64,000 nucleotides of DNA, from NCBI RefSeq assembly GCF_000161835.1, contig NZ_GG697169.2:1544418-1608417 (forward strand), read 5' to 3'. Below are positions 56,753 through 64,000 of this stretch, in pieces (positions within the stretch are counted from its first letter, which is position 1; each line of letters opens with the position of its first letter). The translations under genes were made by a program, and so were the position numbers. Source of the DNA: Thalassobium sp. R2A62 (GTDB lineage: Bacteria > Pseudomonadota > Alphaproteobacteria > Rhodobacterales > Rhodobacteraceae). The notes under the pieces were generated by a model. The model did not search any database and was not told the origin of the DNA. It saw only the letters and a list, made by a program, of their open reading frames with translations.

Positions 56753-57247
56753 TGTGACGAAATTGAACGTTTGGCGGGACGCCGTTGTGCCGGTATAGTC
56801 GTTGCCAACCAAGCCATAAAAGCTCAACGAGCGGATGGCCGCGGCTTCTAGCGCAGTCTGATCGGCGTTGGCAGAAAATTCCGGCGCAAGATAGGTATTA
56901 CCAGCGGTATCTTGGAATACGACCGCCGTGATTGTGGCAGTCGTCCCATCAATATAGGTGATAGTCGCGGCATAAAGGGCAGTGCCGTCAAAGACCTGAT
57001 CCGGTCCACCATTGATCGAAAACGCGTCGTTCGACGCGGAATTGTTCATGTCATATTGAACGGTGTTTCCGCCGCCGAAGCCGGTTGAACCTGGGGAGAA
57101 GCTTTGGAAGTAGTTTACAAGCGGATCTCCCACGCCGCCAAAAGTCTGCCCTACGAGTGAGTCAGCATTCTCGGACAGAGTATTGCCCTCTGTCGGGTCA
57201 ATACTGGCAAAGTTGCCCAAAGAGATGACATTGAATGTTGTCGCCAT
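56177..57247 (-). CDS. Hint-domain protein, copy B
   Basis: A 356-residue protein: a 165-residue N-terminal part (MATTFNVISLGNFASIDPTE..., Gly/Asn/Thr-rich, beta-like) unrelated to copies A and C, then the same 191-residue Hint module from Cys166. Here the opening reads CFTRSTLIKTDQGEVAIEEL, slightly different from the CFTRGTL of the other two. Downstream of its stop the flank differs from A and C, so the duplicated unit is not the same at both ends. Confidence 0.85.
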   Translation of the reverse strand: MATTFNVISLGNFASIDPTEGNTLSENADSLVGQTFGGVGDPLVNYFQSFSPGSTGFGGGNTVQYDMNNSASNDAFSINGGPDQVFDGTALYAATITYIDGTTATITAVVFQDTAGNTYLAPEFSANADQTALEAAAIRSLSFYGLVGNDYTGTTASRQTFNFVTCFTRSTLIKTDQGEVAIEELAAGDMVLTMDHGYQPIRWIGSSKRAATGDLAPILIRKGALGNDRDLRVSPQHRMLLQGWQAEMLFGELEVLATAKSLLNDQTILRDEGGEVEYFHMLFDSHEIIWAEGARSESFHPGKQGWTALDQATRDEILTLFPQLADGNFNDYGPAARMSLKHKEGKLLGAYMAGSV

Positions 57248-57820
57248 AAACTACCACACTTTATCTTCATCGTGTTCCATGATGGTCCTACCTTGCTGGC
57301 CGTGTCTTCGGTCGCTGCGAATTTGCGGCGTTTGGTAACCCAGTTCGATAGTATTTCGTCCAGAAGGCTTGTTAAAACAGGTGCTCTCACAAGCGTTTAC
57401 CCGTGTGTTAATTATTAAAAGAGGACCCAGCGTTAACCAAAGACTCCTACGCATAGGTAAAGCGTCCAAAAGTATATGATTGGGCCTGTTACGCACCCTA
57501 AACTGTTACTTTTCAAGCGACTGTTTTCATTGGGGAAACAATGCGTGGGTGAACCAAAGGTTGTTACAGGCGCATTTTCCAGGCTCTTGAAGATTTCTTC
57601 GGGAAGCATAGGGTTAAATGTGCCTTCGTTCTCCTCCGCAACAACCAATCTCCAATAGAAAACGCTCCGCCAGACGACTGACAGATCGCTCCATTTTAAA
57701 TGGAGCGCCATTTATGGCCAACCTGCGACCTTCATAGTGTGTGAAGAAGTTGAGCCGTTGCGAAGATTGATGCCCTTACATCAGGAAGCAAGTCTGCCGC
57801 TTGCTACAAGAGGCCGAGGG
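57248..57820. other. 573-base spacer between Hint copies C and B
   Basis: No complete gene. It carries the repeated upstream block of copy B (about 57290-57585), a 21-bp palindrome (57687-57707) and, from 57757, the 3' flank shared with copy A. A short frame at 57476-57658 (MIGPVTHPKLLLFKRLFSLG...) matches another at 58957-59163, which suggests a gene fragment copied with the array. Confidence 0.65.
57687..57707. repeat. 21-bp near-perfect palindrome
   Basis: CGCTCCATTT-T-AAATGGAGCG: two 10-bp arms and a single central base. It lies between the duplicated upstream block of Hint copy B and the 3' flank of copy C. Confidence 0.9.
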
Positions 57821-58396
57821 CTAACAGCTCCCAGCCATATACGCGCCAAGGAGCTTGCCCTCTTTATGCTTGAGGCTCATGCGGGCGGCGGGGCCGTAGT
57901 CGTTGAGGTTGCCGTCAGCAAGCTGTGGGAAGAGTGTGAGGATCTCATCCCGTGTGGCTTGATCCAAGGCTTTCCAGCCCTGTTGGCCCGGGTGGAAGCT
58001 CTCAGAACGGCAGCCTTCAGCGTAGATAATCTCGTGGGTGTCAAACAGCGTGTGGAAATACTCCACCTCCCCCCCTTCGTCACGAAGGATAGAGTGGTCA
58101 TTCAGCAGAGACTTGGCTGTGGCCAGCACTTCAAGTTCGCCAAAGAGCATCTCTGCCTGCCAGCCTTGCAGGAGCATACGGTGCTGTGGGCTGACGCGTA
58201 GATCACGGTCATTCCCGAGAGCACCCTTGCGGATCAGGATGGGGGCAAGATCGCCTGTGGCCGCTCGTTTAGACGACCCGATCCAGCGTATCGGCTGATA
58301 GCCGTGGTCCATCGTCAGCACCATATCGCCAGCAGCAAGCTCTTCAATCGGGCGCTCGCCTTGATCGGTCTTGATCAGGGTGCCGCGGGTGAAGCA
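57821..58396 (-). repeat. Constant Hint module, copy C
   Basis: 576-bp counterpart of 54452-55027 and 56177-56752. Confidence 0.9.
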
Positions 58397-58864
58397 GACG
58401 ACCATATCTGCATAAAGAGCTCCTGCGACATCCGCTTCGTGATCCCCGAATGTACCGTTTGCTGTGTAAGTCTCTCCGGCGACAAAATTGCCAACTAAAA
58501 AGTACCCAATTATTTCATCACGATCATTTAGGTCTCCATCGCTGTTTTGATCCACAACGAATTCATAAGCTTTTCCAACAATGTTTCCGCTCGCGTCAAG
58601 CACCTCTACCCTCGAAATGGTGCTGGCCTTCATGCCGCCAAATGCTCCACCAGAGATAATCTGGTCACCAGTGATGTTGCTTCCACCACCACCCGCTCCA
58701 TCGTTAAAATGAGTGTCTTCCCCTCCACCTGCACCCTCACTCACTGTGATCAAGTCACCGGATGAAGGATTGAACGTGAAAGTTCCAACAGAAACCACGC
58801 GGTCCGGTGCTCTGGCAGAGCCCAATGAGCTAAAGTAAAGAAGAGTGTTGTTTCCAGCCGCCAA
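57821..58864 (-). CDS. Hint-domain protein, copy C
   Basis: A 347-residue protein beginning with TTG (AAGGTCAGGG upstream). A 156-residue N-terminal part (MAAGNNTLLYFSSLGSARAP...) with VVDQNSDGDLNDRDEIIGYF, which looks like an EF-hand-type or dockerin-like calcium loop, is unrelated to A and B. The constant Hint module begins at Cys157. The C-terminus ends in AGSC instead of AGSV. Confidence 0.85.
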   Translation of the reverse strand: MAAGNNTLLYFSSLGSARAPDRVVSVGTFTFNPSSGDLITVSEGAGGGEDTHFNDGAGGGGSNITGDQIISGGAFGGMKASTISRVEVLDASGNIVGKAYEFVVDQNSDGDLNDRDEIIGYFLVGNFVAGETYTANGTFGDHEADVAGALYADMVVCFTRGTLIKTDQGERPIEELAAGDMVLTMDHGYQPIRWIGSSKRAATGDLAPILIRKGALGNDRDLRVSPQHRMLLQGWQAEMLFGELEVLATAKSLLNDHSILRDEGGEVEYFHTLFDTHEIIYAEGCRSESFHPGQQGWKALDQATRDEILTLFPQLADGNLNDYGPAARMSLKHKEGKLLGAYMAGSC

Positions 58865-59701
58865 GTGCCCTGACCTTCATAACCATCAGATATCATTGTA
58901 AATAAATAAATTTTGGGCGTTAACCAAAGCCTCCTTCGCATAGGACAATCATCCAAATGGATGTAATTGGGCCTGTTGCGTGCCCTAAACTACCACTTTT
59001 CAAGAGACTATTTTCATTGGGGAAACAATGCGTGGATAAACCAAAGGTTGTTACAGGCGCATTTTCCAAGGAAATGTATGCAAAGCGTGTTGGTCGAATT
59101 ACGGATGATCAAGGCAAAAGCCAGTTTGTTAGAGAACAGAGCTTTTGGAGACTTAGAAAGTAGTGTTCGATTTCGGCCCAAACTGGACCTTGGCTGGCGA
59201 TCTTGGTCGCTGCAATGCGGCCCGTCAGGCAGGACAGTCTCTGCGCGTGCAATATCGAGTATTGCTCGAACTCCCAGTGTGCGGGACAAAACTGACGTTG
59301 GCGCTTCCTAGATCAAAGTCCGCTGTCACTCTTCGGCAGTATTGTCGCCATTTGGCCGTTCAATCAAATGGTCTTTCGAAGCGCAAGGAAAGCGATAAAC
59401 CTTATTGTGTAAAAACGCATGTTTATTTTTTCTGCTGTCTCGTCTCTAATCCCGAACACACGGCACCAAAAAACGGTCGTTTAAACTTTCTTTTAAGATA
59501 AGATGGACATGCATTCTGCGACCGATAATTGGGTGCAGATTGAAAAATCGCGATTTGACTTTTGCATGCTCTGTGATCTGAATTGTATATATATCAATAG
59601 GTTATTTTGCTACTAATTTTTTAGTTGACGAATATAATTCCGTTTGCAAACCTAAGGCATCCGGCGGACGTCCGGAATCAAAACACAAACGGGAGGACAA
59701 G
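58865..59701. other. 837-base gene-poor stretch between the Hint array and the glycerol operon
   Basis: The first part (58917-59083) repeats the block upstream of copy B. A 68-codon frame at 58957-59163 starts MDVIGPVACPKLPLFKRLFS and may be a gene remnant. Then 59164-59500 shows nothing I recognise, and 59500-59640 is clearly AT-rich. TATAAT at 59633-59638 may be a -10 element; TCCGG-CGGACGT-CCGGA near 59660 is an operator-like inverted repeat. Confidence 0.55.
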
Positions 59702-61438
59702 ATGCGTAAGTATCTGCTTTCCGCAGTCGCGGTATGTGCCGTGGTTGCGGGTACGGGGTCAGTGCATGCTGATGAAGCTGCAGCCCAACGCTGGATCGAC
59801 AGCGAATTTCAACCATCCACGCTCAGCAAAGGTGAGCAAATGTCAGAAATGCAGTGGTTTATCGATGCCGCTGGACCTTATTCTGGCATGGAAATCAACG
59901 TTCTATCAGAAGGGATTCCAACACACGGCTATGAGGCCGAAGTGCTGACGAAAGCGTTCGAAGAAATCACCGGCATCAAGGTTAATCACCAAATCCTTGG
60001 TGAAGGCGAAGTTGTCCAAGCGGTGCAAACACAGATGCAAACTCAGCGGAACCTCTATGATGGTTACGTGAACGACTCTGACTTGATCGGTACGCACTCA
60101 CGCTTGCAACTTGCCTATAACTTGACCGACATGATGGCGGGCGAGTGGGCTGGGACAACGTCCCCGACGCTGGATCTTGATGACTTCATGGGCACGCAGT
60201 TTACGACTGGTCCAGATGGAGATTTGTACCAGCTGCCAGACCAGCAATTTGCGAACCTCTACTGGTTCCGTAAAGACTGGTTCGACCGCACTGACCTTCA
60301 GGAAGCGTTCAAGGCCAAGTACGGCTACGATCTAGGCGTGCCAGTGAACTGGTCGGCCTATGAAGACATCGCTGAGTTCTTTAGCGAGGACGTGCAAGAA
60401 GTCGACGGTGTGACTATCTATGGCCACATGGATTATGGTAAGCGCGCGCCTGATCTTGGCTGGCGTATGACCGATGCTTGGCTATCTATGGCAGGTGCTG
60501 GATCGAAAGGTGAACCAAACGGCATCCCAATTGACGAATGGGGCATTCGCATGGAAGCCGGGTCTTGTAACCCTGCCGGTGCAAGCGTGTCTCGCGGTGG
60601 TGCGGCGAACGGCCCTGCGGCTGTTTACGCGATCCGCAAGTGGGATGAATGGTTGCGCAACTACGCGCCTCCTGGTGCGGCATCCTTTGACTTCTACCAG
60701 TCATTGCCTGCCCTGTCTCAAGGCAACGTTGCCCAGCAGATCTTTTGGTACACGGCTTTCACAGCCGACATGGTGAAGCCGCAGTCTGAAGGTAACAACA
60801 CTGTTGATGCCGACGGCGTTCCACTTTGGCGCATGGCGCCTAGCCCGCATGGCCCCTATTGGGAAGAAGGCCAGAAGGTTGGCTATCAGGATGTTGGGTC
60901 TTGGACCTTCCTGAAGTCCACACCACCCGATCGCGCTCAAGCGGCATGGCTTTATGCTCAGTTCGTGACGTCCAAAACTGTTGATGTGAAGAAATCCCAC
61001 GTGGGTCTGACCTTCATCCGCGATAGTTCGGTCAACCACGAGAGCTTCTCAGAGCGTGCCCCAAAACTTGGTGGCTTGGTAGAGTTCTACCGCTCACCTG
61101 ACCGTGTAGCGTGGTCTCCAACTGGCGTGAACGTGCCTGATTATCCGAAGCTGGCCCAGATTTGGTGGCAGCAGATCGGAGACGTGAACTCTGGTGCGTT
61201 TACTCCGCAAGAGGCAATGGATCGTCTGGCTGAGGAAATGGACATCACCATGGCCCGCATGCAGCGTGCTGATGAAGGAGCAAACGTCTACGGCGGTTGT
61301 GGTCCGCGTCTGAACGAAGAGCAATCAGCGGAATACTGGTATGCCAATGGCGGTGCAAAGCCACCTTTGGACAACGAGAAGCCGCAGGGTGAGACCGTTA
61401 ACTATGACGAACTCGTTGCTCGCTGGAACGCGAACTAA
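59702..61438 (+). CDS. glpV: Glycerol ABC transporter substrate-binding protein
   Basis: A 578-residue periplasmic binding protein with a signal peptide (LLSAVAVCAVVAGTGSVHAD). Its body (WIDSEFQPSTLSKGEQMSEM, YQLPDQQFANLYWFRKDWF, QIFWYTAFTADMVKP, KSHVGLTFIRDSS) matches GlpV of the Rhizobium GlpSTPQUV glycerol transporter as I recall it. GGGAGGAC sits 5 bases ahead of the ATG. Here the binding protein is first, followed by a perfect palindrome and the two ATPases. Confidence 0.88.
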   Translation: MRKYLLSAVAVCAVVAGTGSVHADEAAAQRWIDSEFQPSTLSKGEQMSEMQWFIDAAGPYSGMEINVLSEGIPTHGYEAEVLTKAFEEITGIKVNHQILGEGEVVQAVQTQMQTQRNLYDGYVNDSDLIGTHSRLQLAYNLTDMMAGEWAGTTSPTLDLDDFMGTQFTTGPDGDLYQLPDQQFANLYWFRKDWFDRTDLQEAFKAKYGYDLGVPVNWSAYEDIAEFFSEDVQEVDGVTIYGHMDYGKRAPDLGWRMTDAWLSMAGAGSKGEPNGIPIDEWGIRMEAGSCNPAGASVSRGGAANGPAAVYAIRKWDEWLRNYAPPGAASFDFYQSLPALSQGNVAQQIFWYTAFTADMVKPQSEGNNTVDADGVPLWRMAPSPHGPYWEEGQKVGYQDVGSWTFLKSTPPDRAQAAWLYAQFVTSKTVDVKKSHVGLTFIRDSSVNHESFSERAPKLGGLVEFYRSPDRVAWSPTGVNVPDYPKLAQIWWQQIGDVNSGAFTPQEAMDRLAEEMDITMARMQRADEGANVYGGCGPRLNEEQSAEYWYANGGAKPPLDNEKPQGETVNYDELVARWNAN

Positions 61439-61478
61439 CAGTCAGTCAACCTGAAAACTCTCGCTGAATACTGACCTA

Positions 61479-61510
61479 TGACTGGGGCCTTTTTAAAAAG
61501 GCCCCAGTCA
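61479..61510 (+). promoter_or_regulatory. 32-bp perfect palindrome between glpV and glpS
   Basis: TGACTGGGGCCTTTTT / AAAAAGGCCCCAGTCA, 16-bp arms with no spacer. In RNA it forms a hairpin whose loop is drawn from the U/A tract. It probably limits read-through or protects the glpV mRNA; there is no T-run after it. Confidence 0.9.
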
Positions 61511-61528
61511 GCTACGAGAAGGTAAAGA

Positions 61529-62590
61529 ATGGCACTCGTTCTAAAAGATATAACTAAGGTGGTACGGGGTGAGACCCAAATCAAACCGACCAGTCTAACG
61601 CTGGAAACTGGTCACTTTAATGTCCTGCTGGGCGAGACTGGAGCAGGTAAGACTTCATTGATTAAGATGATGGCTGGCCTTGATCCCATCGCTAGTGGCA
61701 CTGTCGAAATGGACGGCGTCGATGTGACAGGGCTTAGCACGCAGAAGCGGCGGATCAGCCTCGTGCATCAGTTCTTCGTCAATTATCCGCATATGACGGT
61801 TTATGAGAATATCGCATCGCCCTTGCGCGTGGCCGGCATGGCAAAATCCGAGATCGAAGATCGCGTGCAACAGGCCGCAGTCATCTTGCAGATTGCGCCC
61901 ATGCTAAAGCGTCGCCCGCACGAATTGTCCGGCGGGCAGCAACAGCGCTGCGCCCTTGCGCGGGCCATCGCGAAAGAAAGCCAAGCTGTGTTCTTGGATG
62001 AGCCGCTGGCGAACCTTGACTACAAATTGCGCGAAGAGCTGCGCGAAATGCTTCCAGAACTGTTTTCTGGTCGCAATGCCGTAGTTGTCTACGCGACCTC
62101 CGAACCGGAAGAGGCGCTGCTTTTGGGTGGGAATACAGCCCTTATGATGGACGGCTCTGTCGCGCAATTCGGGCCCACAGCGAAAATCTACCGAGCGCCT
62201 GCGACGCTGACCGCGGCGCAGGTCTTCTCGAATCCACCCATCAACCACGCGCCAATCCGCAAGACTGGGACGCAGCTGACGATGGGTACGATAACTTGGA
62301 ATGCCACTGACCACGCGGCAAACCTGCAAGACGGTGACTATACCGTCGCTATTCGCCCAAACCACATTCTACCGACCGCAAGTGAGCCATCAAAGGTCGC
62401 GCTGTCTGGCAAGATTAGCGTGACTGAACTTAGCGGCTCTGAAAGCTCTGCTCACTTTGATCTTGATGGTCGCAGTTGGGTGTCGCTGTCGCACGGAACA
62501 CACCCCTATCGCATTGGGGAAAAACACACATTTTACATGGATGCTGACGCGTGCCTTTTCTTTGCGCCCGACGGCAGCCGGGTCGCGTAA
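61529..62590 (+). CDS. glpS: Glycerol ABC transporter ATPase 1
   Basis: A 353-residue ATPase: Walker A GETGAGKTS, signature LSGGQQQRCALARA, Walker B AVFLDEPLANLD. The switch region reads VVYATSEPEEALLLGG where the usual reading is VTHDQxEA, so the catalytic His is replaced by Ser. A C-terminal TOBE-like domain follows (VAIRPNHILPT). It should heterodimerise with the next ATPase. Confidence 0.87.
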   Translation: MALVLKDITKVVRGETQIKPTSLTLETGHFNVLLGETGAGKTSLIKMMAGLDPIASGTVEMDGVDVTGLSTQKRRISLVHQFFVNYPHMTVYENIASPLRVAGMAKSEIEDRVQQAAVILQIAPMLKRRPHELSGGQQQRCALARAIAKESQAVFLDEPLANLDYKLREELREMLPELFSGRNAVVVYATSEPEEALLLGGNTALMMDGSVAQFGPTAKIYRAPATLTAAQVFSNPPINHAPIRKTGTQLTMGTITWNATDHAANLQDGDYTVAIRPNHILPTASEPSKVALSGKISVTELSGSESSAHFDLDGRSWVSLSHGTHPYRIGEKHTFYMDADACLFFAPDGSRVA

Positions 62591-62599
62591 GGCGGGGAT

Positions 62600-63676
62600 A
62601 TGGCTAAAATCACACTCGAAAAACTGCGGCACAGTTATATGCCAAACCCAAAGGGGCCTGACGATTATGCGCTTAAGCAGATCGACGTCGATTGGGAAGA
62701 CGGTGGGGCTTATGCTCTGCTCGGACCTTCCGGTTGCGGGAAATCTACGCTGTTGAATATCATCTCGGGCTTGTTGGTCCCGTCTGAAGGTCACGTGAAG
62801 TTTGATGGCAAAGACGTAACGTCTTTGACCCCAGATCAACGCAACATCGCGCAGGTGTTCCAGTTTCCAGTGATCTACGACACGATGACGGTTCGCCAGA
62901 ACCTGTCATTTCCGCTGAAGAACCGGGGCGTGGATGAACGCACCATCATCACCCGCGTTCGCGAGATTGCAGAGATGCTTGAAGTCACAGATATGCTTGA
63001 CCGCCGCGCGGCTGGATTGACGCCAGACAACAAGCAAAAGATTTCAATGGGGCGCGGCCTTGTGCGTGACGATGTGAATGTCGTGATGTTTGACGAACCA
63101 CTGACGGTGATCGACCCGCATCTAAAATGGAAGCTGCGCTCTAAGCTCAAAGAACTGCACCAGCGCGTTAAAGCCACGATGATTTATGTGACTCACGACC
63201 AGACAGAGGCGCTGACCTTTGCGGATCAAGTCATGGTAATGCAGGAAGGCGAAGTTGTTCAGGTTGGCACACCAGTCGAGCTTTTCGAACGCCCTGCTCA
63301 TACCTTTGTCGGCCACTTTATCGGCTCACCAGGCATGAACGTTTTGCCTGCCGAACTGCGCGATGGCGGCGCCTTTTTCCAAGGCCAAAACGTGGCCCTT
63401 GAAGGTACGGTCGACAAAGACGTCACTGGTAAAATCGAAATCGGCGTGCGCCCTGAATTCGTCGCCCTTGGCAACACGGGTATCCCTGCGAAAGTGCGCA
63501 AAGTTGCGGACGTCGGCAGGCACCTTGTTGTAGAAGCGATGGTTGGCGATCAAAAGGTTGCGGTCATCATGAACGGACCTTCGCCCGCGCAGGGCGACAC
63601 AGTGCATTTACAATTCAATCCAGCCCACACACGCGTCTATTCAGACTGTTGGATCGCGACAGGAGCAGGTCAATGA
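62600..63676 (+). CDS. glpT: Glycerol ABC transporter ATPase 2
   Basis: A 358-residue ATPase: Walker A GPSGCGKST, Walker B VVMFDEPLTVIDPHLK and switch His in YVTHDQTEALTFADQV are intact. The signature is degenerate: LTPDNKQKISMGRGL replaces LSGGQ. With glpS, whose switch His is missing, this makes one intact and one defective composite ATP site. Its stop overlaps the start of the permease (ATGA). Confidence 0.87.
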   Translation: MAKITLEKLRHSYMPNPKGPDDYALKQIDVDWEDGGAYALLGPSGCGKSTLLNIISGLLVPSEGHVKFDGKDVTSLTPDQRNIAQVFQFPVIYDTMTVRQNLSFPLKNRGVDERTIITRVREIAEMLEVTDMLDRRAAGLTPDNKQKISMGRGLVRDDVNVVMFDEPLTVIDPHLKWKLRSKLKELHQRVKATMIYVTHDQTEALTFADQVMVMQEGEVVQVGTPVELFERPAHTFVGHFIGSPGMNVLPAELRDGGAFFQGQNVALEGTVDKDVTGKIEIGVRPEFVALGNTGIPAKVRKVADVGRHLVVEAMVGDQKVAVIMNGPSPAQGDTVHLQFNPAHTRVYSDCWIATGAGQ

Positions 63677-64000
63677 AGACCGAAAACCAAAAGGGCTGGT
63701 ACTTTGTCCTGCCCGTCTTGATCCTTGTCGCGTTCAACGCGTTGATCCCAATGATGACGGTGGTGAACTATTCCGTCCAAGAAACCTTTGGGAACAACCT
63801 GTTCTTCTGGGAAGGGCTGACGTGGTTCGAACAGATCCTTAGATCTGAACGTTTCCATGCAGCGCTTGGGCGTCAGTTCCTGTTCACCTTCCTGATCCTA
63901 ATCATCGAGGTTCCCTTGGGCATCGCCATCGCGCTTTCTATGCCGCGCCAAGGTCCTTGGGTGCCTGTCTGCTTGGTCCTTATGGCGCTGCCCATGTTGA
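63673..64000 (+). CDS. glpP: Glycerol ABC transporter permease 1, cut by window end
   Basis: First 109 residues of an inner-membrane permease: a helix (GWYFVLPVLILVAFNALIPM), a periplasmic loop and the next helix (FLFTFLILIIEVPLGIAIAL). Its position after two ATPases matches GlpP. The EAA loop lies beyond the window. Confidence 0.8.
   Translation, partial: MKTENQKGWYFVLPVLILVAFNALIPMMTVVNYSVQETFGNNLFFWEGLTWFEQILRSERFHAALGRQFLFTFLILIIEVPLGIAIALSMPRQGPWVPVCLVLMALPML

Overview
The window looks like chromosome from a marine alphaproteobacterium of the Rhodobacteraceae (Roseobacter group). This rests on gene content and style: FeS-type photolyase, many periplasmic-binding-protein sugar transporters, GlpV-type glycerol uptake, Hint_2 proteins, and intermediate G+C. 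Genus is not claimed.

Layout. 1-1841: 3' part of a broken beta-helix (GH28-related/Pectate_lyase_3) gene. 2.0-23 kb: mostly core genes, namely dacB, a DMT exporter, nadD, an aldo/keto reductase, a MOSC protein, ettA, an L,D-transpeptidase, a cold-shock gene, the tesA/ybbA/ybbP-like trio, a MATE transporter, gltX, nadE and a secreted MORN-repeat protein. Two small genes here are broken by single stop codons (gamma-glutamylcyclotransferase-like and DUF1801). 22.9-32.6 kb: a LacI repressor divergent from an eight-gene sugar operon (binding protein, two permeases, ATPase, then two isomerase + Gfo/Idh/MocA dehydrogenase pairs), with two identical 14-bp LacI-type palindromes between them. 32.6-34.8 kb: photolyase and SDR. 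34.9-36.6 kb: leuA behind a Leu-rich leader peptide that may be translated from a leaderless transcript. 36.8-42.4 kb: the rod-shape cluster mreB-mreC-mreD-mrdA-rodA. 42.4-49.5 kb: a GhrA-like reductase, SseB, a uracil-DNA-glycosylase-family protein, capsule-export genes joined to kdsA, and a BON-MscS channel.

49.5 to about 59.1 kb: an accessory region anchored at tRNA-Gln(UUG). It holds a tyrosine recombinase directly after the tRNA, a MobV-type relaxase with an oriT-like site upstream, a small lipoprotein, and three Hint-domain genes. The three genes share an almost identical 191-residue C-terminal Hint module but have unrelated N-terminal parts. Copies of their flanking DNA are also repeated. 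This constant/variable array is the most unusual feature of the window. 59.7 kb to the end: a GlpV-S-T-P glycerol ABC transporter operon, cut by the window edge, with a 32-bp perfect palindrome after its first gene and an ATPase pair in which one composite ATP site looks degenerate.

All calls come from reading the sequence and translations; no database search was run.
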